This document shows, in pieces, positions 22,386 through 29,260 of a stretch of DNA of 37,002 nucleotides. A program made the position numbers and the translations under genes. The notes beneath the pieces were generated by a model. It saw only the letters and a program-made list of their open reading frames with translations. It had not been told where the DNA came from and made no database searches. Position 1 is the stretch's first letter. The number at the start of each line of letters is the position of its first letter. This stretch comes from a virus, in IMG/VR virus record IMGVR_UViG_3300009159_006001, positions 1 to 37,002 of that record; one strand, 5' to 3'.

Positions 22386-22583
22386 TTACTGCAAAAGCCT
22401 TGATTCCATTTCTGCGACGTCCGCCGAGATGCGCTCCGCAGAATATCCCCGAACGGGACGACCTGTGCGATTCGCTCGCTCCAAATCGGACCGCATCGTC
22501 GCAAGATTCTTGGCAAACTGTGCGCGGATTTGAACCTCGGTGCAGCACAGCACGCGGGCAAGGTGGGGGATGGTAGGTTTCAT
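22386..22583 (-). CDS. Small helical protein, possible DNA-binding, 65 aa
   Basis: The sequence reads MKPTIPHLARVLCCTEVQIR, then KNLATMRSDLERANRTGRP and a final helix. The first part could be a helix-turn-helix (LARVLCCTEVQIRAQF), which suggests a small regulator, but the fit is weak. It follows GNRA-hairpin copy 1 by 30-40 bases. Confidence 0.4.
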   Translation of the reverse strand: MKPTIPHLARVLCCTEVQIRAQFAKNLATMRSDLERANRTGRPVRGYSAERISADVAEMESRLLQ

Positions 22584-22623
22584 GTTTTTGATTATTGTTC
22601 TATGGTTTTGATCGGGAATGATT

Positions 22624-22686
22624 GCCCGCTAGGGTCCACCGTCACCGATGGACCCGCGCGGATGATCAAACAGCGCTGGTGATCGC
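22624..22686 (-). ncRNA. GNRA-loop hairpin element, copy 1
   Basis: On the minus strand a 9-bp stem (GGTCCATCG with CGGTGGACC) closes a GUGA loop at plus 22633-22654. It is flanked by a conserved GCGATCACCAGCGCTGTTTG (this also codes the end of the upstream gene) and by AGCGGGC. One G-U pair forms only in minus-strand RNA. Copy 2 lies at 22874-22936; see Findings. Confidence 0.6.
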
Positions 22687-22845
22687 CAGCGCCTGCGCGC
22701 ATAGCTCGGTAAAACGGGAATCCTGTTTTCTGCGATAATTCTCCTTTTCGTCTTCGGATTCAAATCCGCCGACAGGCAATGGAATTTCGAGGTCGACCTG
22801 TGCGGCTATTGCGTCGGTCTGGTCGTCGTTGTTTTTATATTTCAT
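22666..22845 (-). CDS. Small acidic protein, 59 aa, between duplicated RNA elements
   Basis: The ATG at 22845 begins MKYKNNDDQTDAIAAQVDLE; the rest is polar and helical, ending LAITSAV. Its last codons and stop lie inside a 31-bp repeat that also ends the 224-residue gene, so both proteins end AITSAV. The gene is bracketed by the two RNA elements and could be a movable or duplicated unit. Function unknown. Confidence 0.5.
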   Translation of the reverse strand: MKYKNNDDQTDAIAAQVDLEIPLPVGGFESEDEKENYRRKQDSRFTELCAQALAITSAV

Positions 22846-22873
22846 GTTGATGGTGTTTGAACCGGGCATGATC

Positions 22874-22936
22874 GCCCGCTACAGCCTACCGTTTCCGACA
22901 GGCTGGCGCGGATGATCAAACAGCGCTCGTGATCGC
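22874..22936 (-). ncRNA. GNRA-loop hairpin element, copy 2
   Basis: The second copy forms AGCCTGTCG with CGGTAGGCT around a GAAA loop (plus 22883-22904). Base changes relative to copy 1 keep the lower stem paired. The 31-bp flank (22906-22936) differs from copy 1 by one base. It follows the stop of the 224-residue gene. Confidence 0.6.
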
Positions 22937-23590
22937 TTCTACTTTCCGAGCCCCCGTTCCATGTGGCTTGAATCCGATGATGAAAGTGCGGTCACCTTTG
23001 GCGCAGAGTCTGCACGCATTGCACGAAATGCCAGCGACCCGTTGCGCCGGGCAAATCACAACTTTGTTTCCGGCCGGCGAAGTGAACCGATCCGGGCTGT
23101 TTTGCGGAACCACAGCCGCGACGGGCAGGCCGGTTTTTGCGAGCGTATCGGCATGAGAGATGGAGTTCGCCGAAAGGTTTACCACGAAACCGTCGCGATT
23201 AGCGGAACGGATCCTCCGCAAATTTGCGACGGTTGTAGGCTTATGCGTATACGTGAAACCGCGCCGGCCGGAGTTAGCTTTGGCAAGTTGCGCCAAAGCC
23301 ACACCGTCAATCGCGTCGCCATCACCGGGAAGATCACCGGCTTGGTTGTGACGCCATAGTTGGCCAGCGGCGAAGGAACGAACGACGTCAAGGAATTCGT
23401 TCCATTGCAGACCGCGAAGACCGTTGGTCACTTTGGACCAGTGAATCGCAAGCGGGCCGGATTTTGCGTAACAGCCGGACGCCTTGAACGGACAAGCGTC
23501 CGGACATGTTGCGGCGGATGAAGTAGAAACAGGGATCGGGCCTGTTTTGATGTTGGCGCTTTTAAGCGTGACGTGGGTGAGGTTTTGCAT
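22916..23590 (-). CDS. Conserved phage Cys-rich protein (DUF7227-like)
   Basis: I start at ATG 23590 (MQNLTHVTLKSANIKTGPIP), giving 224 residues. Ordered motifs are TCPDACPFKASGCYAKSGPL, LWRHNQAGDLPGDGDAID, GFTYTHKP, VNLSANSI..AD.L and VVICPAQ...CNACRLC. I recall these from a phage family annotated by a DUF number (DUF7227, from memory). The Cys clusters suggest metal or Fe-S binding, but no role is established. It is the first gene of the long minus operon, so it is probably made very early and may help take over the cell. Confidence 0.65.
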   Translation of the reverse strand: MQNLTHVTLKSANIKTGPIPVSTSSAATCPDACPFKASGCYAKSGPLAIHWSKVTNGLRGLQWNEFLDVVRSFAAGQLWRHNQAGDLPGDGDAIDGVALAQLAKANSGRRGFTYTHKPTTVANLRRIRSANRDGFVVNLSANSISHADTLAKTGLPVAAVVPQNSPDRFTSPAGNKVVICPAQRVAGISCNACRLCAKGDRTFIIGFKPHGTGARKVEAITSAV

Positions 23591-23707
23591 GACGGGACGA
23601 GAGTGGCAGGGCCGTTGACGGGATGGAAGAAAATTCTGCAAAATTCTTTTGAGAGTGGGGAAGCGTGAACCATGTCGGCGGATTCAGGGGGGCGGCACAA
23701 ATCAAAT

Positions 23708-23748
23708 CGGAAAACAAGGAATTTGTGCGGAAAAATGACGAATTTGTA
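23708..23748. repeat. Two tandem about 21-bp iteron-like repeats
   Basis: CGGAAAACAAGGAATTTGTG is followed directly by a variant beginning CGGAAAAATGACGAATTTGT. Both share GGAAAA and GAATTTGT. They lie in the divergent control region 23591-23958, where a regulator or initiator protein could bind. Confidence 0.55.
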
Positions 23749-23797
23749 GGCAAAAACGTCCGATGTCATCACCCTACCAACAAATCAAAGCCCGGAT

Positions 23798-23894
23798 TTT
23801 AACGATAACGTGGCACACAAGATGTGGGGGTGTGGTCACACGCAATTACACAATAGATGGTATAGTTTTGAAAAAAACCAATGTTTAACGATAA
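23798..23894. promoter_or_regulatory. Control region with repeated TTTAACGATAA and a GTGTGGTCACAC palindrome
   Basis: TTTAACGATAA occurs exactly twice (23798-23808, 23884-23894), and the near-perfect GTGTG-GT-CACAC sits between (23830-23841). The region separates the early minus operon from the plus operon, so operator sites are likely. No clear -35/-10 pair was found on either strand. Confidence 0.4.
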
Positions 23895-23903
23895 AGGAGC
23901 AAA

Positions 23904-23969
23904 ATGTTCAACGTGGAACAAAAGGCTGGACGGGAAAGAGGCTTTGCGCCACAAAGCGATGGTGAATAA
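23904..23969 (+). CDS. Possible 21-aa leader ORF
   Basis: ATG 23904 follows a clear AAAGGAG at ideal spacing. It reads MFNVEQKAGRERGFAPQSDG and stops at 23967-23969, overlapping the next gene's ATG at 23959. The best ribosome site of the region therefore serves this short ORF, which may couple translation of the small-terminase-like gene. Confidence 0.4.
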   Translation: MFNVEQKAGRERGFAPQSDGE

Positions 23970-24417
23970 AGAGAAATGGGAACAAGCGAAGAGCCTGTAT
24001 CTTTCCGGCATGGAATGGAAAGCTATTGCAAACGATTTGCAAGTGTCACAAGCCACACTACAAACTAAAGCTAGCAGGGAAGGGATCACGAAATTGAAGT
24101 CTCAAATGCAAATCGTTTGCAAAGAAAAGAAGATAGAATCCCTAGAAAGCCTATCCGCGCTCGTTCGTTCTAAGCTCGCCGCTGATGCTATAACTACCAT
24201 AGAACGTGTCGACACCTATGATCTCGACGGTATTAAAGACGAGTCCACCAGGGAACAAATATTAGGATCCGTAGCTAAGAGGAGCGCACTAGTGTTTGGA
24301 TGGTCAGATCAAAGCGAAGCTGCAAGTGTCTCCATTAATCTATTGGGTTCTATGCCGGACCGATTAGATAATATAACACTATCGAATAAAACAATTGAAG
24401 CGGACACAATAGAATAA
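23959..24417 (+). CDS. Terminase-small-subunit-like HTH protein
   Basis: From ATG 23959 the protein reads MVNKEKWEQAKSLYLSGMEW, then KAIANDLQVSQATLQTKASREG, a helix-turn-helix of the kind at the start of phage small terminases. A central helical region and a C-terminal SVSINLLGSMP...TIEADTIE tail fit the size (152 residues). Small terminase binds the packaging site and guides the large subunit, which lies outside the window. A longer frame starts at 23881. It could instead be a transcription regulator; its place before the capsid gene favours packaging. Confidence 0.5.
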   Translation: MVNKEKWEQAKSLYLSGMEWKAIANDLQVSQATLQTKASREGITKLKSQMQIVCKEKKIESLESLSALVRSKLAADAITTIERVDTYDLDGIKDESTREQILGSVAKRSALVFGWSDQSEAASVSINLLGSMPDRLDNITLSNKTIEADTIE

Positions 24418-24453
24418 GCATTCTTTTTATAGGGGATAGAGCGAACGGGATGG

Positions 24454-24500
24454 AACGACGACGCCCCCTTTGGGGGTGGGTGTCGTTTACAATACCCACC
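24454..24500 (+). promoter_or_regulatory. Two mutually exclusive hairpins before the nuclease-like gene
   Basis: Hairpin 1 (24454-24487) pairs AACGAC with GTCGTT and CCCCC with GGGGG around TTT. Hairpin 2 (24475-24500) pairs GGTGGGT with ACCCACC and shares bases with hairpin 1, so only one can form. This is the logic of an attenuator. Hairpin 1 has only TTTAC after it, a weak terminator tail. Confidence 0.45.
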
Positions 24501-24519
24501 TCAAAAATTTTCCACCATT

Positions 24520-25047
24520 TTGAACGCATTAAATAAAGTAAAGATTGGTCAAACTGTATCTTTAAATCTTGCAGAGCGTAAACTTGCTAATTTCTTGGCA
24601 GAGCACAGGGGTAAAAATAATCGTAATTTCAATGTTCCGAGAATGAAATTTGGAGTTGTTGACGACGCGATAATTGATTTGGAGGGGATGGCTGGAGAGA
24701 TTGCGTTTTGTAAATTGTTCAATGTGTATCCGGACATGGATATTGATTGTGCGCCTCCTCATCCGTCGCATGACTGTGTTCTGTCTGATGGTATGCGTGT
24801 CGATGTGAAGACTACAAAGCATCGGGCTGGAAAGCTGCTGGTGGATGCGCGGAGGTGCGGTAGAAAGGCTGATGGAGTGGATTTGTATGCGTTGATAGTC
24901 GGCACGTTCCCTGGTCCTTACGATTTTCGTGGGTTCATTGAAAAGCGCGATATCGTTCGTCCGGACAGGATTGGTTTATTTTACGGAAACAGCAACTATA
25001 TCGCAGAGCAGAGCGAGCTACGCGATAGCTACGCGATAGCTACATGA
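24520..25047 (+). CDS. PD-(D/E)XK nuclease-like protein, TTG start
   Basis: The only good start for this frame is TTG 24520 (MNALNKVKIGQTVSLNLAER); 175 residues. A helical start is followed by DLEGMAGEIAFCKLFNVYPD (E of GEIAF), HDCVLSDGMRVDVKTTKHRAG (a D-x-K core, VDVKTTK) and then strands KLLVDARR, LYALIVGTF. This fits a restriction-type PD-(D/E)XK nuclease fold. The target is unknown; a head- or packaging-linked endonuclease is possible given its place between the terminase-like and capsid genes. The 3' end carries a repeated GCTACGCGATA. Confidence 0.55.
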   Translation: MNALNKVKIGQTVSLNLAERKLANFLAEHRGKNNRNFNVPRMKFGVVDDAIIDLEGMAGEIAFCKLFNVYPDMDIDCAPPHPSHDCVLSDGMRVDVKTTKHRAGKLLVDARRCGRKADGVDLYALIVGTFPGPYDFRGFIEKRDIVRPDRIGLFYGNSNYIAEQSELRDSYAIAT

Positions 25048-25078
25048 TACATTCTCATTGACAAAGTAATAGGTTCCA

Positions 25079-25216
25079 ATGATTCATCCATCCATCGACC
25101 TTAATGATTGCATACGATTGGTCATCGGATGCGAATGTCTAAGCGGAAATGACAGCCCGCGTTTGGTGGTGGTGGGGAATATCTGTCCATTGGATGATGG
25201 ATGGATGGCCCACTAA
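25079..25216 (+). CDS. Possible 45-aa ORF before the capsid gene
   Basis: ATG 25079 opens MIHPSIDLNDCIRLVIGCEC and continues to a TAA at 25214. It contains three Cys and no clear family. It overlaps a 12-bp perfect inverted repeat (25085-25096 and 25196-25207), so part of the open frame may reflect structure rather than coding. It lies 31 bases before the capsid ATG. Confidence 0.3.
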   Translation: MIHPSIDLNDCIRLVIGCECLSGNDSPRLVVVGNICPLDDGWMAH

Positions 25217-25247
25217 AAAGCGGTAAACGCAGGAAACAGTTTTCATT

Positions 25248-26486
25248 ATGGCTTGTCCAAATGTGTTCAATGCCTTTGCGGTGGCTACGGAGTCGCTTGC
25301 ACAGGATGTCTATAAGCGCGCGTCGTATCGTTCGATGTGGCTCAACCTCATCGAGCGCGGCGAGTATCCGCAGGGTACTGGTTTGACCCAGACCTCGTTC
25401 ACCACGACCAGCATCGAGCCGACTGCGGCTGAGACTTGGGCGGCAATCACGCTTGCTGATGGTGCTGGTACCAATGCTTGCGATGTCACGTACAACGATG
25501 TCCCGGTCGGTTACAACGCGGTCACTTGGAGTCCTGAGCGTTTCGCTCTGAAGGGTCCGTTGCTGTGTAAGGATGACCTGACGTTTGATCATCGTGTCGA
25601 AGCGTTCTTGCGTGTGTATCTTGAGAAGCTGTCCATCCGGGCGCAGCGTTCTTGGGAGACTCGGTATCAGAATATCTTCGCGAAGTATGCCATCAAGGCG
25701 GTCGCGGATTCGAGTTTCACGCAGGTCGAGACGATTCCGTCGGGCGTGAATGAGTTCCCTTGGATCGATGGTGTTAGCGCGGGTCAGGCGTTGAACCAAT
25801 CCACGTCGGAGTTGACCCAGGAGATGCTGGATGTGGCGGCGGCGACGCTCATCCGAAATGGCGCGACGAATCCTGATAGTTCTGGGTTTATCTCGTACAG
25901 CAGCGATGGTCCTGTGTTCCCGTTGTACATCGGGTTGGAGGCGTCGCAGCGCATCGCGCAGAACAATCCTGCGTTCCGTTCCGACCTCAACATCGCGGAT
26001 ACCGGCTCTGGCGAAGGATCGACGTTGCTGAAGCGCATCGGTGCGAACCGGGTCATCAAGAACTTCCGGCATGTGCCGAATCTGTTCCCTCCCCGGTTCA
26101 GCTATGCCGGCGGCAAGTACACGCTCATCCAGCCGTTCACCAGTGCGAGCGGCACGAAGGGTACCGTGTTCAGCGTCAATCCGAGTTGGACGACTGCTTC
26201 GTACGAGGGTGCGTTCATCGTCACTCCGTACGTGTTCAAGAGTCACATCGTGCGTCCTGTGAACCGGGTTGGTGACCTGGCTTGGATGCCGACCAACTAC
26301 ATGGGCGAGTGGCAGTGGGTGACGGGTGCGTACAAGCTCAGTGTTGACTGCGCGGATCCGCTCGACAAGAAGGGCCAGCATTACGCGGAGTTCGTGCATG
26401 CTCCGGAGCCGATCTTCACGAACCAGGGCATGACGATCATCTTCCGTCGTTGCACAGGCGCGCTGACCACGATCATCTGCTCGTAA
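25248..26486 (+). CDS. Major capsid protein
   Basis: The 412-residue protein has the size and mixed alpha/beta character of an HK97-fold capsid protein. The start MACPNVFNAFAVATESLAQD looks like an N-arm helix. Later parts include ALKGPLLCKDDLTFDH, RSWETRYQNIFAKYAIKAVA (a spine-helix-like stretch) and long beta-rich segments such as FIVTPYVFKSHIVRPVNRVG. No metal or catalytic motif is present. Codon use is strongly GC-ending, unlike parts of the fibre genes downstream, as expected for a highly made protein. A perfect terminator follows it at 26511, so it may be expressed as a strong single unit. Identification is by size, context and overall look. Confidence 0.65.
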   Translation: MACPNVFNAFAVATESLAQDVYKRASYRSMWLNLIERGEYPQGTGLTQTSFTTTSIEPTAAETWAAITLADGAGTNACDVTYNDVPVGYNAVTWSPERFALKGPLLCKDDLTFDHRVEAFLRVYLEKLSIRAQRSWETRYQNIFAKYAIKAVADSSFTQVETIPSGVNEFPWIDGVSAGQALNQSTSELTQEMLDVAAATLIRNGATNPDSSGFISYSSDGPVFPLYIGLEASQRIAQNNPAFRSDLNIADTGSGEGSTLLKRIGANRVIKNFRHVPNLFPPRFSYAGGKYTLIQPFTSASGTKGTVFSVNPSWTTASYEGAFIVTPYVFKSHIVRPVNRVGDLAWMPTNYMGEWQWVTGAYKLSVDCADPLDKKGQHYAEFVHAPEPIFTNQGMTIIFRRCTGALTTIICS

Positions 26487-26510
26487 TCGGAACGGTATTG
26501 GTTGACACAG

Positions 26511-26545
26511 CCCATCATCGGCCGAAAGGCTGGTGGTGGGTTTTT
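26511..26545 (+). terminator. Rho-independent terminator after the capsid gene
   Basis: A 13-bp stem (CCCATCATCGGCC with GGCTGGTGGTGGG, some G-T pairs) closes a GAAA loop and is followed by TTTTT. It is a textbook terminator, 25 bases after the capsid stop. It would limit or modulate transcription into the genes downstream. Confidence 0.85.
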
Positions 26546-26583
26546 CGTATTGACATCATGTGGCATCAAGCAATGCTTCGTTC

Positions 26584-26865
26584 ATGGCAAATTTTATTCT
26601 TCCCAAGGGTGTTGAGGTTCCTGAAAATCTCAAAGAGGGAGAGAAATTTCAGACGATGGCGACCATCGTTTTGAAGAAGAACGGCAAGGCGATGTTGGTG
26701 GAGGTGGATGGCCAACCTCTTGCCGGTTACGAATCCAATGAGAGCGAAGCTGAAGGTGAAGGCAAGATGAAGGCGCATGGAGCGGAGGAAGGTGGTGAAG
26801 CGGCTCATGGAAAACAGGGATTCATTGCCGAGGTGATGCAGCGTGGTCGTGGTCCGATGGCCTGA
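26584..26865 (+). CDS. Small acidic protein after capsid, 93 aa
   Basis: ATG 26584 begins MANFILPKGVEVPENLKEGE, a beta-rich first half with KKNGKAMLVEVDGQPL, followed by a Glu/Gly-rich tail (ESNESEAEGEGKMKAHG) and a basic end. Head decoration or head-completion proteins are often this size and place, but no family is identified. It lies just beyond the capsid terminator, so it may depend on read-through. Confidence 0.45.
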   Translation: MANFILPKGVEVPENLKEGEKFQTMATIVLKKNGKAMLVEVDGQPLAGYESNESEAEGEGKMKAHGAEEGGEAAHGKQGFIAEVMQRGRGPMA

Positions 26866-26874
26866 TAAATCGAT

Positions 26875-27309
26875 ATGGCAAACATCACATGCGACGAGGC
26901 GGAGACGCTGATCAACGAGATGGCGGCACTTGGATGCCGTTCTCCGCGTGAGCTTGAGTTGGCCAGACTTGCTCTTGAGAATCGCATCGCTGTTTATTTG
27001 CAGGGTGGTGGCGCGACGCGAGGAGCGTTCAGGAGCGTCACCACCACGGGCACGGTGGTCAGCGGCGATTATCTGCTCATCTGCGATGCCACTGGCGGGG
27101 CTATCACGATGACGCTTCCTTCTGCTGCGCTTGTTCCGGGTCGTATCTATGCTTTCAAGCGCATCAATGCCGGCGCAAACAATGTCATTGTGGATGGATA
27201 CGGTGCTGAAACCATCGATGGCGCTCTGACCCATACGCTTACTCCGCAATGGAACGGAGCGGTGGTGATGTCGAACGGAGTCGCTTGGTTCAAGATCATC
27301 GCGAACTGA
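26875..27309 (+). CDS. Fibre-type structural protein, 144 aa
   Basis: The start MANITCDEAETLINEMAALG is a short helical module, which is repeated in the next gene. The remainder is beta-rich (TGTVVSGDYLLICDATG, TMTLPSAALVPGRIYAFKRI, then ALTHTLTPQWNGAVVMSNGV), in the style of fibre or head-spike proteins. It probably forms part of an external appendage. No Shine-Dalgarno (leader gataaatcgat). Confidence 0.5.
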   Translation: MANITCDEAETLINEMAALGCRSPRELELARLALENRIAVYLQGGGATRGAFRSVTTTGTVVSGDYLLICDATGGAITMTLPSAALVPGRIYAFKRINAGANNVIVDGYGAETIDGALTHTLTPQWNGAVVMSNGVAWFKIIAN

Positions 27310-27310
27310 T

Positions 27311-27520
27311 ATGGCTAATATCTCATGCGCGGATGCTTTGACCCTGATCAACGAGGCTTATGGAGCTTCGTGCAAGAGTCCGCGTGAAAGGATTCTGTTG
27401 GAACTTGGCCTACTTTGGGAGGCGGCGACTCTTGGTGGAACGGCTGACATCAATGCTGACAACACGGTTATCGATTCATCTTCGACAATGATCACTGCGG
27501 ACATGACGGAATTCATCTAA
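27311..27520 (+). CDS. Small fibre-associated protein, 69 aa
   Basis: The first 37 residues (MANISCADALTLINEAYGAS, CKSPRERILLELGL) match the N-terminal module of the gene before it. The remainder is Thr/Ser/Asp-rich without the beta domain. It starts one base after the previous stop. It may be a partial copy or an adaptor that shares the same binding module. Confidence 0.5.
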   Translation: MANISCADALTLINEAYGASCKSPRERILLELGLLWEAATLGGTADINADNTVIDSSSTMITADMTEFI

Positions 27521-27524
27521 TTTT

Positions 27525-28715
27525 ATGGCAAAACAGACCATCAATATCGGTGCGGCTCCGAACGACGGGACGGGTACACCGTTGCGGACGTCGTTTGATT
27601 ACACCAACCAGAACTTCACCGAGTTGTACACGGCTCTTGGAGGGGGTGTCGGTCTTCCTGGTTCCACGACGCAGGTCATCTTCAATGATGGCGGAACGAA
27701 TCTGGCTGGTGACGCTGGGTTGACGTACGACAAGACGACCGATGCGTTGACTGTTGTTGGTGCGTTGTCGGGGTCGAAGTTGACTGTCACTGGCGGAACG
27801 ATTCCAGCCAATGGCGTGTATCTGCCTGCTGCGAACACGTTGGAATTCGCCGCCAATTCGCTGGCGCAGTATCGGATTGCTCCTCTTGGCGTGTTCAGTT
27901 GGTACGACGGCGCCGGCGGCACGCGGATGACGCTCAATTCTAATGCGCTTGCTATTGGCGTTACAGGAGTGTTTGGGGCTGGAAGTTTGCAATTTCCGGC
28001 AGGAACCCAAATTGGATGTCAAAGTGACAACTTTGTTTTTGGGTCAAATTCAAAATTTGATGGTGGCTGGAAATACGTGACGGCTGGAAAAGCCGCTTTG
28101 CAATACCAAATAATTACTGGACAGCATCTTTGGTTTAACTCTGCTGTTGGAGTTGCAATTAATGATCCAATTACTTTTGTTCAAGCGATGACGCTTGCTG
28201 TTGGTGGAAACCTGCTGATTGGAACTGTCACGAACAACGCAAACGGTGGCATTCTCCAGCTTAAATCGGGCATCACGTTCCCGGCGACGCAGGTTGCTGC
28301 GACCGACGTGAACACTCTTGATGATTACGAGGAAGGTACGTTTACTCCGACCATCGTTGGCGGAACTACCGCTGGTGTTGGTACTTATGTTGTTCAAAGC
28401 GGAAACTACACAAAAGTTGGAAATCTTGTAACATTTAGGTTGTATGTTGCGACATCTGCACATACCGGGACCGGAGCGATGCTTGTCTATGGTCTTCCGT
28501 TCACATCAAACGGAACCGCAAATCAGCTTTACTCTGTTTCAATAACCAACATTGGCGGGCTTACGTTGACGGCATTGAATGTGGCTCAAGCATACATAAA
28601 CCAAGGAGTAACTTACATCAGTATTTCTCAATATGCTACTGGTGGAGGCGCTTCCTCTGCTGTCGCGATTTGCCCGGCTCCATACATTGTTGTTACTGGC
28701 TCTTACATGGTTTAA
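27525..28715 (+). CDS. Tail fibre or spike protein, 396 aa
   Basis: The protein begins with TINIGAAPNDGTGTPLRTSF, followed by DYTNQNFTELYTALGG, an N-terminal attachment-type segment common in phage fibres. The centre is low-complexity beta-rich (Gly, Thr, Asn, Val). The end contains GTFTPTIVGGTTAGVGTYVV and QSGNYTKVGNLVTFRLYV, typical of receptor-binding domains. It should bind the host surface. Base composition changes to AT-rich, A/T-ending codons from about 27950, so the distal part probably came from another phage. Confidence 0.6.
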   Translation: MAKQTINIGAAPNDGTGTPLRTSFDYTNQNFTELYTALGGGVGLPGSTTQVIFNDGGTNLAGDAGLTYDKTTDALTVVGALSGSKLTVTGGTIPANGVYLPAANTLEFAANSLAQYRIAPLGVFSWYDGAGGTRMTLNSNALAIGVTGVFGAGSLQFPAGTQIGCQSDNFVFGSNSKFDGGWKYVTAGKAALQYQIITGQHLWFNSAVGVAINDPITFVQAMTLAVGGNLLIGTVTNNANGGILQLKSGITFPATQVAATDVNTLDDYEEGTFTPTIVGGTTAGVGTYVVQSGNYTKVGNLVTFRLYVATSAHTGTGAMLVYGLPFTSNGTANQLYSVSITNIGGLTLTALNVAQAYINQGVTYISISQYATGGGASSAVAICPAPYIVVTGSYMV

Positions 28716-28721
28716 TCTTAT

Positions 28722-29099
28722 ATGACCACTACTATTTCAATCAACTGGATCATCAAACAGCTTTTGGTCAAAAAGACCGAAGCATCGTTGTCTGATGCTG
28801 TCATCACGGCGACATGGAGTTGCCGTGGGTCTGATGGGGCATTTAGTGCTGCTTTGACCGGATGCGTCTCGTTCGCTCCTCCGAGCGGCGATTTCACTCC
28901 GTACGACCAGTTGACTGAGGCTCAAGTTCTTGGTTGGTGTTGGGACAACGGTGTTGATAAGGCGTCTGTCGAGACGAGCGTGGAGAAAGAGGTTGTTGAC
29001 CAGGCCAATGCTCCGGTCGTGTCGCTTCCGCTTCCTTGGACGCCAGTTCCGGTTGTCATTGACGAGCCAATCATTTTTTCCGAAGCTCCTGTCGCATGA
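28722..29099 (+). CDS. Unknown phage protein after fibre gene, 125 aa
   Basis: The sequence begins MTTTISINWIIKQLLVKKTE and includes VITATWSCRGSDGAFSAALT, then YDQLTEAQVLGWCWDNG. The I.W.I...L......V....W....dg and YDqLTe.qVLgW pattern is known to me from phage proteins near tail or fibre genes, of unknown function. The C-terminal third is Pro/Val-rich. Its stop overlaps the next ATG. Confidence 0.5.
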   Translation: MTTTISINWIIKQLLVKKTEASLSDAVITATWSCRGSDGAFSAALTGCVSFAPPSGDFTPYDQLTEAQVLGWCWDNGVDKASVETSVEKEVVDQANAPVVSLPLPWTPVPVVIDEPIIFSEAPVA

Positions 29100-29251
29100 T
29101 CAAAATTGAACTGACGACTGAACAAGCGAACGCACTGATGCAACTCGTCGATATCGCCATCAAAGCCGGTGGTTATCAGAATGCAAAGGTCGCTGTTCCG
29201 ATTGCCGACATCATCCTTGAAGCTGCAAAGCAGCCCGAGGGAACCAACTAA
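29096..29251 (+). CDS. Small helical protein, 51 aa
   Basis: ATG 29096 overlaps the stop before it (ATGA). The protein reads MIKIELTTEQANALMQLVDI, then helical AIKAGGYQNAKVAVPIADII, ending in Glu/Pro/Asn. Similar tiny helical proteins occur widely in phages. Function unknown. Confidence 0.6.
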   Translation: MIKIELTTEQANALMQLVDIAIKAGGYQNAKVAVPIADIILEAAKQPEGTN

Positions 29252-29260
29252 AAGGCCACT

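Noticed and set aside
22613-22936. Integron attC sites or a CRISPR array
   Set aside because: There is no GTTRRRY/RYYYAAC pair, no integrase and only two copies; the structure fits hairpin RNAs with GNRA loops better.
25122-26399. 425-residue minus-strand frame opposite the capsid gene
   Set aside because: It is a shadow of the capsid gene, rich in Arg/His/Thr with no domain and no start context; the plus-strand protein has structured content and a terminator.
26566-27351. 261-residue minus-strand frame
   Set aside because: It crosses three plus-strand genes and has composition typical of antisense frames (Ser, His, Arg).
27525-28715. Diversity-generating retroelement in the fibre region
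   Set aside because: No reverse transcriptase or template/variable repeat pair was found.
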